From contig JAGXLV010000007.1 of NCBI GenBank assembly GCA_018334495.1, positions 1 through 64,000 on the forward strand: DNA of 64,000 nucleotides. Reading direction: 5' to 3'. Below are positions 27,921 through 35,600 of this stretch, in pieces. Source of the stretch: Oleiphilaceae bacterium. Its GTDB lineage: Bacteria; Pseudomonadota; Gammaproteobacteria; Pseudomonadales; Oleiphilaceae. A program made the translations under genes and the position numbers. Each line of letters opens with the position of its first letter. Within the stretch, counting starts at the first letter, position 1. A model generated the notes under the pieces. That model was not told where the DNA came from and did no database searches. It was given only the letters and a program-made list of their open reading frames with translations.

Positions 27921-29188
27921 ACCCTGTTCGCCTGGCCCTGTCTTTGGCTATCGCCAGCCTCTGGCACCGGCGCGGCGTCATGGGCCTGATTACGCTGACC
28001 CTGACCCTCAGCATTACCCTGCTGCTGGGCATCCAGTACGCCCGCACGGAGGTCAAAGAGTCCTTTTCCAACACCATCGCCGGCACCGATCTGGTGGTAG
28101 GTGCCCGCAGTGGCCAGCTCAACCTGCTGCTTTATTCCGTTTTTCACATGGGTAACGCTACCAACAATATCCGCTGGCAAACGTACCAGGACCTACGGGA
28201 AGACAGCCGCATCGACTGGATAGTTCCCCTCTCTCTGGGCGACAGCTATCAAGGCTACCGGGTCGTGGGCACGAACGAGAACTATGGGAAACATTTTCGT
28301 TACGGTGACGGGCAACGCCTTGCATTGACATCGGGACGCTGGTTCAAGGGGGTTTTCGAGGTCACCCTGGGCGCCGAGGTCGCAAAACAACTGAAGCACA
28401 AAACCGGAGACGAAGTGGTGCTGGCCCACGGCACCGGGCGAGTCAGCTTTATGAACCACGACGCCCATCCGTTTCAGGTCACAGGCATCCTGGCCGCCAC
28501 CGGTACGCCGGTGGACCGGGCGGTCTATGTAAGCCTGCAAGGGCTTGAAGCCATACATATCGGCTGGGAATCCGGCGTTGCCATTCCGGGACGCACTATC
28601 AGCAAAGACAAGGCGCTGGCACGGGACCTGACTCCCGAGGCCATCACGGCGGCGCTGGTGGGCGTGGAACGCAAAGTGCTGACCTTTCAGGTGCAAAGGT
28701 CCATCAATCAATCCGATCTCGAACCACTCACGGCCATATTGCCCGGCGTCGCCCTGAGTGAGCTTTGGGGTGTCATGGGGCAGTTCGAAAACACCCTGCT
28801 CGGTATCACCGCCTTTGTAATTGTTACCAGCCTGATTGGCCTGATCGCCGTTCTGCTGGCCATGCAGGCCCAGCGCCGCCAGGAAGTGGCCATCCTTCGT
28901 GCCGTCGGCGCTCAGCCGCGACTTATCGCCCTCCTCTACATTCTGGAATGCGGCCTGCTGGCGACGGCAGCGTCCGTGCTGGCGGTGCTGCTGGGAGCCG
29001 GACTGGTTTCAGCCGCAGGGCCCTGGTTACTGGACAATTACGGCCTGCACATCAGCCTGAGGATGCTGGATAAAACCGAATGGCTTATGCTTGCCAGCCT
29101 ACCGCTAGCCGGCCTTGTGGTAGGCCTGATACCCGCCTGGCAGGGCTGGCGAAGCGGGCACCGCCAGAGTATACCAAGCGGTTTTTGA
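27917..29188 (+). CDS. FtsX/MacB-type ABC permease, zinc cluster
   Basis: A 423-residue inner-membrane protein with the FtsX layout: one N-terminal helix (about 18-38), a long periplasmic MacB-like domain (about 45-285), then three helices with the cytoplasmic loop LLAMQAQRRQEVAILRAVGAQ between them. MacB-like systems are mechanotransmitters rather than channels, so it may act on a lipoprotein or envelope factor. It is coupled to the ATPase by ATGA and is likely co-regulated with zinc genes. Confidence 0.84.
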   Translation: MNPVRLALSLAIASLWHRRGVMGLITLTLTLSITLLLGIQYARTEVKESFSNTIAGTDLVVGARSGQLNLLLYSVFHMGNATNNIRWQTYQDLREDSRIDWIVPLSLGDSYQGYRVVGTNENYGKHFRYGDGQRLALTSGRWFKGVFEVTLGAEVAKQLKHKTGDEVVLAHGTGRVSFMNHDAHPFQVTGILAATGTPVDRAVYVSLQGLEAIHIGWESGVAIPGRTISKDKALARDLTPEAITAALVGVERKVLTFQVQRSINQSDLEPLTAILPGVALSELWGVMGQFENTLLGITAFVIVTSLIGLIAVLLAMQAQRRQEVAILRAVGAQPRLIALLYILECGLLATAASVLAVLLGAGLVSAAGPWLLDNYGLHISLRMLDKTEWLMLASLPLAGLVVGLIPAWQGWRSGHRQSIPSGF

Positions 29189-29334
29189 CGGGCCGGCGGA
29201 ATCATCGGGCCGGTGCCGCCCGCAATGCGCGGCAGCAAGACAAATTAACGAAACCGGACTCCGGCGCCAATTGACCGCCCTGACACTCACACTTATAGTA
29301 GACTGCATCTCATTGCCACGACCCTGGATTCACC

Positions 29335-29541
29335 ATGGAACAGCCCGAACTCAAAGCCCTGGCGCAAAAGCTGGACCGCTTGCTGGAGCACTGCAAGAAG
29401 CTGGAAACAGACAATGCCGCCATGCGTGAGATGCAGGATGACTGGAATCGCGAGCGTGCCCAACTGATCCAGAAAAACGACCTCGCCAAGAACAAGATTG
29501 AAGCCATGATTAGCCGCCTCAGAGCCCTGGAGCAACACTGA
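29335..29541 (+). CDS. ZapB-like cell-division coiled-coil protein
   Basis: A 68-residue protein predicted to be one continuous coiled coil (LKALAQKLDRLLEHCKKLE, NKIEAMISRLRALEQ). This small family, resembling ZapB, stands directly before zapA in pseudomonads and relatives. Its stop overlaps the zapA start (TGATG). A divisome role is inferred from position and structure. Confidence 0.8.
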   Translation: MEQPELKALAQKLDRLLEHCKKLETDNAAMREMQDDWNRERAQLIQKNDLAKNKIEAMISRLRALEQH

Positions 29542-29834
29542 TGTCGAATTCCTCGACAAACGTCGAAGTCAACATCCTCGATAAAGATTACCTGGTCGCC
29601 TGCCCTGAGGGCGCACGGGACGCTCTGCGAGAATCCGCCCGCCATCTGGATGCGAAAATGCGCGAAATCCGCGCGAGCGGAAAAGTATTTGGCACCGAGC
29701 GTATTGCCGTGATGGCAGCCCTGAACATTACCCACGAAATGCTTGAACAAAGCACCATGTCGGACAGCGACGCGAACCTGCTCCGCACCATGGACTACAA
29801 ACTCGATGAGGCGTTGGGCGAAAATAAAGACTGA
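29541..29834 (+). CDS. zapA: Cell division protein ZapA
   Basis: A 97-residue FtsZ-associated protein that promotes bundling of FtsZ filaments. The N-terminal globular head has VEVNILDKDYLVACPEG and ALRESARHLDAKMREIR; the C-terminal part is a coiled coil (EMLEQ...LRTMDYKLDEAL). Slightly shorter than the E. coli protein (109 aa). It is followed by the 6S RNA gene and fthC, the usual order in gammaproteobacteria. Confidence 0.92.
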   Translation: MSNSSTNVEVNILDKDYLVACPEGARDALRESARHLDAKMREIRASGKVFGTERIAVMAALNITHEMLEQSTMSDSDANLLRTMDYKLDEALGENKD

Positions 29835-29860
29835 ATTCAGCCTGGGACTGTCGATCCCGC

Positions 29861-29891
29861 TTGCAAACCGCCCCCGTAAAACCCGTATAAT
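29861..29891 (+). promoter_or_regulatory. Promoter of 6S RNA
   Basis: A consensus TATAAT at 29886-29891 lies about 8 nt before the predicted RNA start, with TTGCAA at 29861-29866 as a candidate -35 (19-nt spacer, slightly long). Confidence 0.6.
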
Positions 29892-29898
29892 GAAATCA

Positions 29899-30074
29899 CT
29901 TCCTGGGCTGTTCGCTGGTCGGATACGTCCTCGAGCCGATGCTTAACTACTAGGTGGCTACTCCAGGGCATTGTGAGCACGTCCCCGTCAGGGGAAAGCC
30001 TAATATGCTACAGCGGCCACCACCTTGAACTTTGGGTTCAAGGGCTATATCCGATAACGGCAGCCCGGGAAGCT
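29899..30074 (+). ncRNA. ssrS: 6S RNA
   Basis: The sequence between zapA and the 5-formyl-THF cyclo-ligase gene is the standard place for 6S RNA. The 5' end CTTCCTGGGCTG (29900-29911 region) pairs with CAGCCCGGGAAG (30061-30072) apart from one wobble, closing the long hairpin, and the internal segment TTGAACTTTGGGTTCAAGGGCT (about 30027-30047, ending the 3' side) has the look of pseudomonad 6S RNAs. 6S RNA mimics an open promoter and sequesters sigma70 RNA polymerase in stationary phase. Ends are estimated from the promoter and the terminal stem and may be off by a few bases. Confidence 0.85.
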
Positions 30075-30080
30075 TTTTAC

Positions 30081-30716
30081 GTGACTCATATACCCTCCCC
30101 TGATTCTTTCCAACCGGAGCCGGACCGGCCTTCCCGCACCGAACTGAGAAAAGTGCTGCGCAAACGGCGCCGAGCCCTGACATCGCAACAGCAAAGACAG
30201 GCCGCCGAGCAACTGGCGCGGCAACTGTCCGGACACCCTGGACTTTATCGTGCGCGTCATATCGCAATCTATCTGCCTAATGACGGTGAGATCGACCCGG
30301 GTTATTACATGGAGCAGGCGCGCAGCCGGGGTGTGCAGTTCTACCTGCCGGTGCTGCATCCGATCCACAAGGGACGGCTGGTATTCCGCCCCTACAGCCG
30401 CAATACGCCACTACATCCAAACCGTTTCGGAATTCCGGAGCCGGCACTCATCGAACGCCAGACGCGACCGGCCTGGGCACTGGATGCGGTATTGATGCCG
30501 CTGGTGGGATTTGATCGGCACGGCGGAAGGCTGGGCATGGGCGGGGGTTTTTATGACCGGACCTTTGCCTTTGTCAGGCGTTTACCGGCCCTGGCGCCCC
30601 AGCTTATCGGTCTGGCTCACGAGATCCAGCGTATGAATCGGTTACCCGTGGCGCCCTGGGACATCCCGCTGGATTCCATTGTCACGGACAGGGCGCGCTT
30701 TAAAGCGACGCCCTGA
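30081..30716 (+). CDS. fthC: 5-formyltetrahydrofolate cyclo-ligase
   Basis: A 211-residue enzyme (YgfA) that converts 5-formyl-THF to 5,10-methenyl-THF with ATP. Motifs: LRKVLRKRRRALTSQQQ at the N-terminus, YLPNDGEIDPG, and the C-terminal VGFDRHGGRLGMGGGFYDR, the ATP-binding signature. The GTG at 30081 is chosen because it gives the family's N-terminal length; GGGAAG before it lies inside the 3' arm of 6S RNA. An in-frame GTG at 29973 would put 36 residues within 6S RNA and is unlikely. Co-transcription with 6S RNA is usual. Confidence 0.9.
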   Translation: MTHIPSPDSFQPEPDRPSRTELRKVLRKRRRALTSQQQRQAAEQLARQLSGHPGLYRARHIAIYLPNDGEIDPGYYMEQARSRGVQFYLPVLHPIHKGRLVFRPYSRNTPLHPNRFGIPEPALIERQTRPAWALDAVLMPLVGFDRHGGRLGMGGGFYDRTFAFVRRLPALAPQLIGLAHEIQRMNRLPVAPWDIPLDSIVTDRARFKATP

Positions 30717-30725
30717 GACGTTTGC

Positions 30726-30881
30726 TCAGTCGCTTGCCCGGGTGTTGGCTTGCAGCTCGGCAACCGCAGCGGCCGAGGTGGCGCTGTCTTCGGCTGACTG
30801 TATCGTCGTGAAACCACTGATAGCCAAGCCAATGACGAAGACAACCAGTATTGCCCGGATGTTGTCAGTTTTGCGTTCCAT
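30726..30881 (-). CDS. Small membrane-anchored protein (51 aa)
   Basis: A short open frame gives a 51-residue protein: a charged start MERKTDN, one hydrophobic segment IRAILVVFVIGLAISGF (about 8-24), then a polar, Ala-rich tail ending NTRASD. AGGA lies 9 nt before its ATG. It follows ilvA on the same strand after a 123-bp AT-rich gap and is convergent with fthC. I do not recognise it; single-span topology with the tail outside is likely. Good translation signals and clear protein-like composition support it, but no homologue could be checked. Confidence 0.55.
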   Translation of the reverse strand: MERKTDNIRAILVVFVIGLAISGFTTIQSAEDSATSAAAVAELQANTRASD

Positions 30882-31004
30882 TATTCTTATTCCTAAAAAA
30901 AATCTAAAACTACTTTAAATCAGAGGGTTAATTTGGTTTTCAGACAACCAATGGAAGCCTATCAGGCATTCGGGATTTTACAATTGTTGACGGATTAAAT
31001 TTGA

Positions 31005-32543
31005 TTAACTTTTCACCAAACCGTTGCCCTTCCCGAGAAACAGCCGATAAGCCTCATCGTCCGTGACATTGTCATAGCTGAAGCCGATTTTCTTCAGCAT
31101 GGCTTCGAACGGTTCCGTGTCCTCCTCCTCTATCTGGACGCCCATCAGTACCCGACTGTAGGCGGAGCCGTGATTGCGGTAATGAAACATGGAGATGTTC
31201 CAGCGGGTGCCCAGGGACATCAGGAATTTCATCAGTGCGCCCGGACGTTCGGGAAACTGGAACTGGTACACTTGTTCGTTCCCGACGTTAGGCGCATGGC
31301 CACCCACCATGTGGCGGATGTGTTGTTTGGCCAGGTCGCTGTCAGTCAGATCAAGCACCCCGTAGTCGGCATCCCGCAGCTCCTGCTGAAGCTCGTCACG
31401 GCCGAGCCCGCCATGCTGGATCTGCACACCCACGAATATGCTTGCCTGCTCGGTATCCGAGTAACGGTAATTAAACTCAGTAATGCTGCGCTTGTGGAGG
31501 GCATTGATAAAAGCTTTGAAGGCGCCCGGACGCTCCGGAATGGTTACGGCCAGGATGGCTTCGCGCTTCTCACCCACTTCCGTGCGTTCAGAAATATAAC
31601 GCAGCCGATCGAAATTCATGTTCGCGCCGCTCAAAGTACCAGCCAGGTTCAGGCCTTCTATCTTTTCCCGCTCGATGTATTTTTTTATACCTGCAACCGC
31701 AAGCGCGCCGGCAGGTTCGGATATGGACCGGGTATCCTCGAATACATCCTTGATGGCCGCGCAGATTTCATCGGTGGAGACGGTAATGACTTCGTCCACA
31801 TGGTCTTTACAGATTTCCCAGGGGTAGGCGCCGATCTGCTTGACCGCGACGCCATCGGCAAAAATACCCACCTCATCAAGCACCACCCGTTCACCGGCGG
31901 CCAAAGCCGCCTGCAGGCAGTTGGAGTCATCCGGCTCTACCCCGATTATTTTGATTTCCGGACGCAAGTACTTGATATACGCCGCCATGCCAGCAATCAG
32001 ACCGCCCCCGCCAACGCAGACAAAAACCGCATGCAAAGGTTTGGTGAATTGCCACATCAACTCCATGGCCACGGTACCCTGGCCCGCGATTACGTCAGGA
32101 TCGTCATAGGGTGGGATGTAGGTGTAACCATGCTTGGCAATCAGCTCCTGAGCATGAGCCGCGGCTTCATCGAAGGCATCGCCCTTGAGCACCACTCTGG
32201 CACCGTGCTCCCTGACCGAACGGACCTTTATTTCGGGCGTGGTCTGGGGCATCACGATGACAGCCTTGATACCCAGGGTTTTCGCCGACAGCGCCACGCC
32301 CTGCGCATGGTTGCCTGCGGATGCACAGATGACGCCTTTGGCTTTCTGCTCTTCGGACAGCTGTACGATACGGTTATAGGCGCCCCGGAGCTTGAACGAA
32401 AATACCGGTTGCAGATCTTCACGCTTAAGGAAAATATTGTTGCCAAAACGCCGGGACAGACTGCGGGCTTCGGTCAACGGTGTTTCGATGGCAACATCGT
32501 AAACCCGGGCGTTCAATATTTTTTTGATGTAGCGTTGTGGCAT
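31005..32543 (-). CDS. ilvA: Threonine deaminase (threonine ammonia-lyase), biosynthetic
   Basis: A 512-residue PLP enzyme that makes 2-oxobutanoate from threonine, the first step to isoleucine. The PLP lysine is in VFSFKLRGAYN, the phosphate-binding loop is GGGGLIAG, and two ACT-like regulatory repeats fill the C-terminal third (ERPGAFKAFINALH and ERPGALMKFLMSLG), so feedback control by isoleucine is expected. Start ATG 32543 (MPQRYIKKILNARVYDVA) matches the family N-terminus; a reading from 32609 would add 22 residues. It is divergent from rpiA. Confidence 0.94.
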   Translation of the reverse strand: MPQRYIKKILNARVYDVAIETPLTEARSLSRRFGNNIFLKREDLQPVFSFKLRGAYNRIVQLSEEQKAKGVICASAGNHAQGVALSAKTLGIKAVIVMPQTTPEIKVRSVREHGARVVLKGDAFDEAAAHAQELIAKHGYTYIPPYDDPDVIAGQGTVAMELMWQFTKPLHAVFVCVGGGGLIAGMAAYIKYLRPEIKIIGVEPDDSNCLQAALAAGERVVLDEVGIFADGVAVKQIGAYPWEICKDHVDEVITVSTDEICAAIKDVFEDTRSISEPAGALAVAGIKKYIEREKIEGLNLAGTLSGANMNFDRLRYISERTEVGEKREAILAVTIPERPGAFKAFINALHKRSITEFNYRYSDTEQASIFVGVQIQHGGLGRDELQQELRDADYGVLDLTDSDLAKQHIRHMVGGHAPNVGNEQVYQFQFPERPGALMKFLMSLGTRWNISMFHYRNHGSAYSRVLMGVQIEEEDTEPFEAMLKKIGFSYDNVTDDEAYRLFLGKGNGLVKS

Positions 32544-32716
32544 GACGTTGTAATCCAGTTGGCGGCGAAACGACTTGAAATCGGCCTGTCCGTGCGTAAG
32601 AAAACGCACAGTGTAGGAAGTTTGCAGAGGCCCCGTCTATAACCAGTCCGGCGTGGCCGGTACAATATCGCTAAAATGCGTGCTTTCCCCTAACTTTCGC
32701 GACATCGGAGCCTTGA

Positions 32717-33397
32717 ATGACTCAGGACGACTTGAAAAAAGCCGTGGCTAAAGCAGCCTTGGACTACATCACGCCCCGCCTCAATGACGACAGTGTTATC
32801 GGGGTCGGCACCGGCAGCACGGCGAATTTTTTCATCGATTTACTGGCGGATATAAAGACGAGCTTCGACGGGGCTGTGGCCAGCTCTGATGCGACGGCGC
32901 AGCGTCTCAAATCCCATGGCATTCCGGTCTACGAGCTCACGAATGTTCACGAACTTGAGTTTTACATTGACGGGGCTGATGAGATCAATGAGCGTCTGGA
33001 GATGATCAAGGGCGGGGGCGCGGCGCTGACTCGGGAGAAGATTGTTGCGGAGGTGGCGAAGACTTTTATCTGCATCGCGGATGAGTCCAAGCAGGTGGGC
33101 ATACTCGGGCAGTTTCCCTTGCCGGTGGAAGTCATTCCCATGGCCCGCAGTCATGTTGGCCGGGAGATCGTCCGGCTGGGTGGCGATCCGCAATACCGCG
33201 AAGGGGTCACGACGGATAACGGCAATATTATTATCGATATCCACAATATGGACCTGTCCCGCCCGATCAAGGTGGAGGAACGGCTCAATCATGTGGTGGG
33301 CACGGTCACCAACGGCCTGTTTGCGCGCCGGCCGGCCGATTTGCTGTTGCTTGGGACCAAAGAGGGCGTCAGGAGCATTCCCCGCAAGGGTGTGTAG
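32717..33397 (+). CDS. rpiA: Ribose-5-phosphate isomerase A
   Basis: A 226-residue isomerase of the pentose phosphate pathway. Motifs are [14 protein letters not shown], the active-site [26 protein letters not shown] (catalytic Asp/Glu/Lys) and [11 protein letters not shown]. Normal length. It is divergent from ilvA, an arrangement frequent in gammaproteobacteria, and is followed by a structured repeat. Confidence 0.95.
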   Translation: MTQDDLKKAVAKAALDYITPRLNDDSVIGVGTGSTANFFIDLLADIKTSFDGAVASSDATAQRLKSHGIPVYELTNVHELEFYIDGADEINERLEMIKGGGAALTREKIVAEVAKTFICIADESKQVGILGQFPLPVEVIPMARSHVGREIVRLGGDPQYREGVTTDNGNIIIDIHNMDLSRPIKVEERLNHVVGTVTNGLFARRPADLLLLGTKEGVRSIPRKGV

Positions 33398-33451
33398 GAC
33401 CTGGCAGGCGTGAAACAGGTGCAATAGAGAGTTGCCTGCCGTGCCGGCCAT

Positions 33452-33544
33452 GGGGAAGGCCTTTCCAGACACGCCCGTAAATACATCCATGTAGAGCTCG
33501 GGCGCAGCCATCCTTGGCTGCTCACGGTCTGGAAAGGCCTCCCC
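33452..33544. repeat. Structured intergenic repeat with nested inverted repeats
   Basis: Outer arms 33452-33470 and 33527-33544 are reverse complements except for one bulged A (core AGGCCTTTCCAGAC). Inside are two further hairpins: CGCCCG (33472-33477) with CGGGCG (33499-33504) around the palindrome ACATCCATGT, and GCAGCCA-TCC-TTGGCTGC (about 33504-33521). The whole can form a cruciform-like or three-armed fold. It sits downstream of rpiA and may stabilise or terminate the message. It resembles REP-type repeats of marine gammaproteobacteria; only one copy is seen in this window. Confidence 0.65.
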
Positions 33545-33590
33545 CATCACCGTCACTTAGCTGGTACCAGGCCGCCAATCATCGTTTAGT

Positions 33591-33618
33591 TTCGATTCGA
33601 CCATGATAACCGTATAAT
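33591..33618 (+). promoter_or_regulatory. Candidate promoter of ppa
   Basis: A perfect TATAAT at 33613-33618 is preceded by TTCGAT at 33591-33596 with a 16-nt spacer. This puts the start about 45 bp before the ppa ATG. The -35 match is weak. Confidence 0.5.
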
Positions 33619-33670
33619 CGGGCCTACTTTAATAACCCGATTTCACCCGACTACAGACAAAGGATCATCC

Positions 33671-34198
33671 ATGAACTTTGATCACATCCCCGCTGGCAAA
33701 AACCCGCCGGAAGACATCTACGTCGCCATCGAGATTCCGTGCAACAGCTCACCGGTCAAGTACGAGATCGACAAGGACATGGGTGCTCTGCTGGTTGACC
33801 GCTTCATGGCCACCCCCATGTTTTACCCGGCCAACTACGGCTTCATCCCCCACACCCTGGCAGACGACGGCGATCCCCTGGACGTACTGGTGGTCACGCC
33901 TTATCCGGTGCAGGCCGGTTCGGTGATCCGCTGCCGTCCGGTCGGTGTTCTGAACATGGAAGACGAAGCCGGTGGCGACGCCAAGCTGGTTGCTGTGCCG
34001 CACGACAAGCTGACCAAGGCCTACCAGGACGTTAAAGACATCCACGACCTGCCCCAGTTGCTGCGTGATCAGATCCAGCACTTCTTTGAAAACTACAAGA
34101 CCCTTGAAGCCGGCAAGTGGGTCAAGGTTCAGGGTTGGGACAACGCAGCGGCGGCCCGCAAGGCGATCGAAGACTCAGTGGCCAACTACAAAGGCTAA
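33671..34198 (+). CDS. ppa: Inorganic pyrophosphatase
   Basis: A 175-residue soluble family I pyrophosphatase, which hydrolyses PPi and pulls biosynthetic reactions forward. The signature [11 protein letters not shown] holds the metal-binding aspartates; [15 protein letters not shown] and [16 protein letters not shown]-type segments are typical. Normal length. It has its own promoter candidate and a strong terminator, so it is probably a single-gene unit. Confidence 0.96.
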   Translation: MNFDHIPAGKNPPEDIYVAIEIPCNSSPVKYEIDKDMGALLVDRFMATPMFYPANYGFIPHTLADDGDPLDVLVVTPYPVQAGSVIRCRPVGVLNMEDEAGGDAKLVAVPHDKLTKAYQDVKDIHDLPQLLRDQIQHFFENYKTLEAGKWVKVQGWDNAAAARKAIEDSVANYKG

Positions 34199-34213
34199 GG
34201 TCGCACGACTGGC

Positions 34214-34251
34214 CAAAAAAAGCCGGGCAGTGAGAACTGCCCGGCTTTTTT
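34214..34251. terminator. Rho-independent terminator, bidirectional, after ppa
   Basis: An 11-bp stem AAGCCGGGCAG (34220-34230) and CTGCCCGGCTT (34237-34247) with loop TGAGAA, flanked by an A run before and a T run after. It serves ppa on the plus strand and the convergent DUF2333 gene on the minus strand. Confidence 0.93.
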
Positions 34252-34271
34252 GTCACTGCAACCCGGCTTCG

Positions 34272-35321
34272 TCAGCCTTGAGACAGCAAGCTGCGCAGGT
34301 CGCTGATCGCAGAGTTTGCCCGGGAAATGTAAGCCGCCATGGTCAGCGAATGATTGGCCAGAACGCCATAACCGCTGCCGTTGAGAATCACCGGGCTCCA
34401 CATCTCGCCCTGGGTTCCTTCAAGCTCGATGATGACCTGATGCGCACTGGCCAGGGCGTTTTTGTCGTTCAGTACCTTGCGAAAGTCCACCTCAATGGCG
34501 CGAAACAGGTGCAATACGGCCCAGGAAGTGCCGCGCGCCTCAAAAAACACGTCATCGATTTTGGTCCAGGGAGTCCGGACATCGTCCATTTCAATGGATT
34601 CGGTGAGCGGGTTCTCCAGCCCGGTCTGGGAAATCGAATCCTTGACTGACCCCTTGCCTACACTCTCACCAAGCGCACGGGACAGGCTGCCGAGACGGGT
34701 TTCAAGATCTGCCAGCCAGTTATTCAGATTGTCCGCGCGGGCAAAAAACTTGGCGTTCGGTGGGTCCTGCACGAGGCGGTCGCGGTAGCTTTTGAGTGCC
34801 TTGATGCCACTACGGTACTCAGTTTCGGTCGACGGCAAGGCCCAGCTGCCACTGTCAAAGTGAAACTGGGGTTCGGCCACAACCAGGTCCCGATCTTCCG
34901 ATGACTGGCTCTGGGACCGGCTGATATCCTTGCGCATAGCGCGGGACATATCCCGCAGCTGAACCAGCACGCCGTATTCCCAGGCGGGAATATTGTCGAG
35001 CCAGACACCGGGTAGTGTCAGGTCGTTGGACAGGTAGCCACCCGGCTTCTCCAGGATCGTTTCGGCCACCTTGATCAGTGTGGTCGCGGTGGTAAAGCCG
35101 GTGACTGGCTCAACCTGCATATTCTCCGCTACCTGATTGGAATGCCCTCTTACCGAGAATGTGTCCGGCTCGTCACTCCAGAAAAAACCCAGCACCAGCG
35201 CGACCAGAAAATAAAGCACAACCAGGGCGAGGATTACCTTGACGATCTTACGCCCGCCGCCGGCATAGTCATCCGCGTCCGCCTTGCGTTCCTGGAAAAA
35301 GAGTTTCACTCGATTCAACAT
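34272..35321 (-). CDS. DUF2333 family membrane-anchored protein
   Basis: A 349-residue protein with a positively charged N-terminus (MLNRVKLFFQERKAD), one transmembrane segment (about 27-48, VILALVVLYFLVALVLGFFW) and a long helical soluble part, presumably periplasmic. Conserved DUF2333 features include QVEPVTGFTTATTLIKVAE and AVLHLFRAIEVDFRKVL. The family is restricted mainly to gammaproteobacteria and has no established function. It stands alone between convergent ppa and the divergent cyclase gene. Confidence 0.82.
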   Translation of the reverse strand: MLNRVKLFFQERKADADDYAGGGRKIVKVILALVVLYFLVALVLGFFWSDEPDTFSVRGHSNQVAENMQVEPVTGFTTATTLIKVAETILEKPGGYLSNDLTLPGVWLDNIPAWEYGVLVQLRDMSRAMRKDISRSQSQSSEDRDLVVAEPQFHFDSGSWALPSTETEYRSGIKALKSYRDRLVQDPPNAKFFARADNLNNWLADLETRLGSLSRALGESVGKGSVKDSISQTGLENPLTESIEMDDVRTPWTKIDDVFFEARGTSWAVLHLFRAIEVDFRKVLNDKNALASAHQVIIELEGTQGEMWSPVILNGSGYGVLANHSLTMAAYISRANSAISDLRSLLSQG

Positions 35322-35600
35322 ACGCCGCTTACCTTATTGGATGCACTGCAGAGGGTGCACTCATGAATTCAGATGGCCAGGGGCCAGGTCAATAATTACG
35401 ACCAGATTGCCGCGATGATATCATTCTACGGCTAAAAACGAGGGGCTTTAAATCTCCGCGCTAGGGTAACCATTCTTTTCTTGCAAGCAAAGCCGCCGAT
35501 TTAACAAGCATTTGCAAAGTGTTACGCAGACCAACGCACTAGAACATTGTAAACTCTGAAAATTGACTAGAGTTAAAAATAAGAAAAACCAGGCAGGGAC

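Noticed and set aside
29973-30080. Upstream GTG extension of fthC
   Set aside because: It would translate the 3' half of 6S RNA and adds residues not typical of the family.
31170-32642. 490-codon plus-strand frame opposite ilvA
   Set aside because: ilvA is clear on the minus strand and the other frame has no motif.
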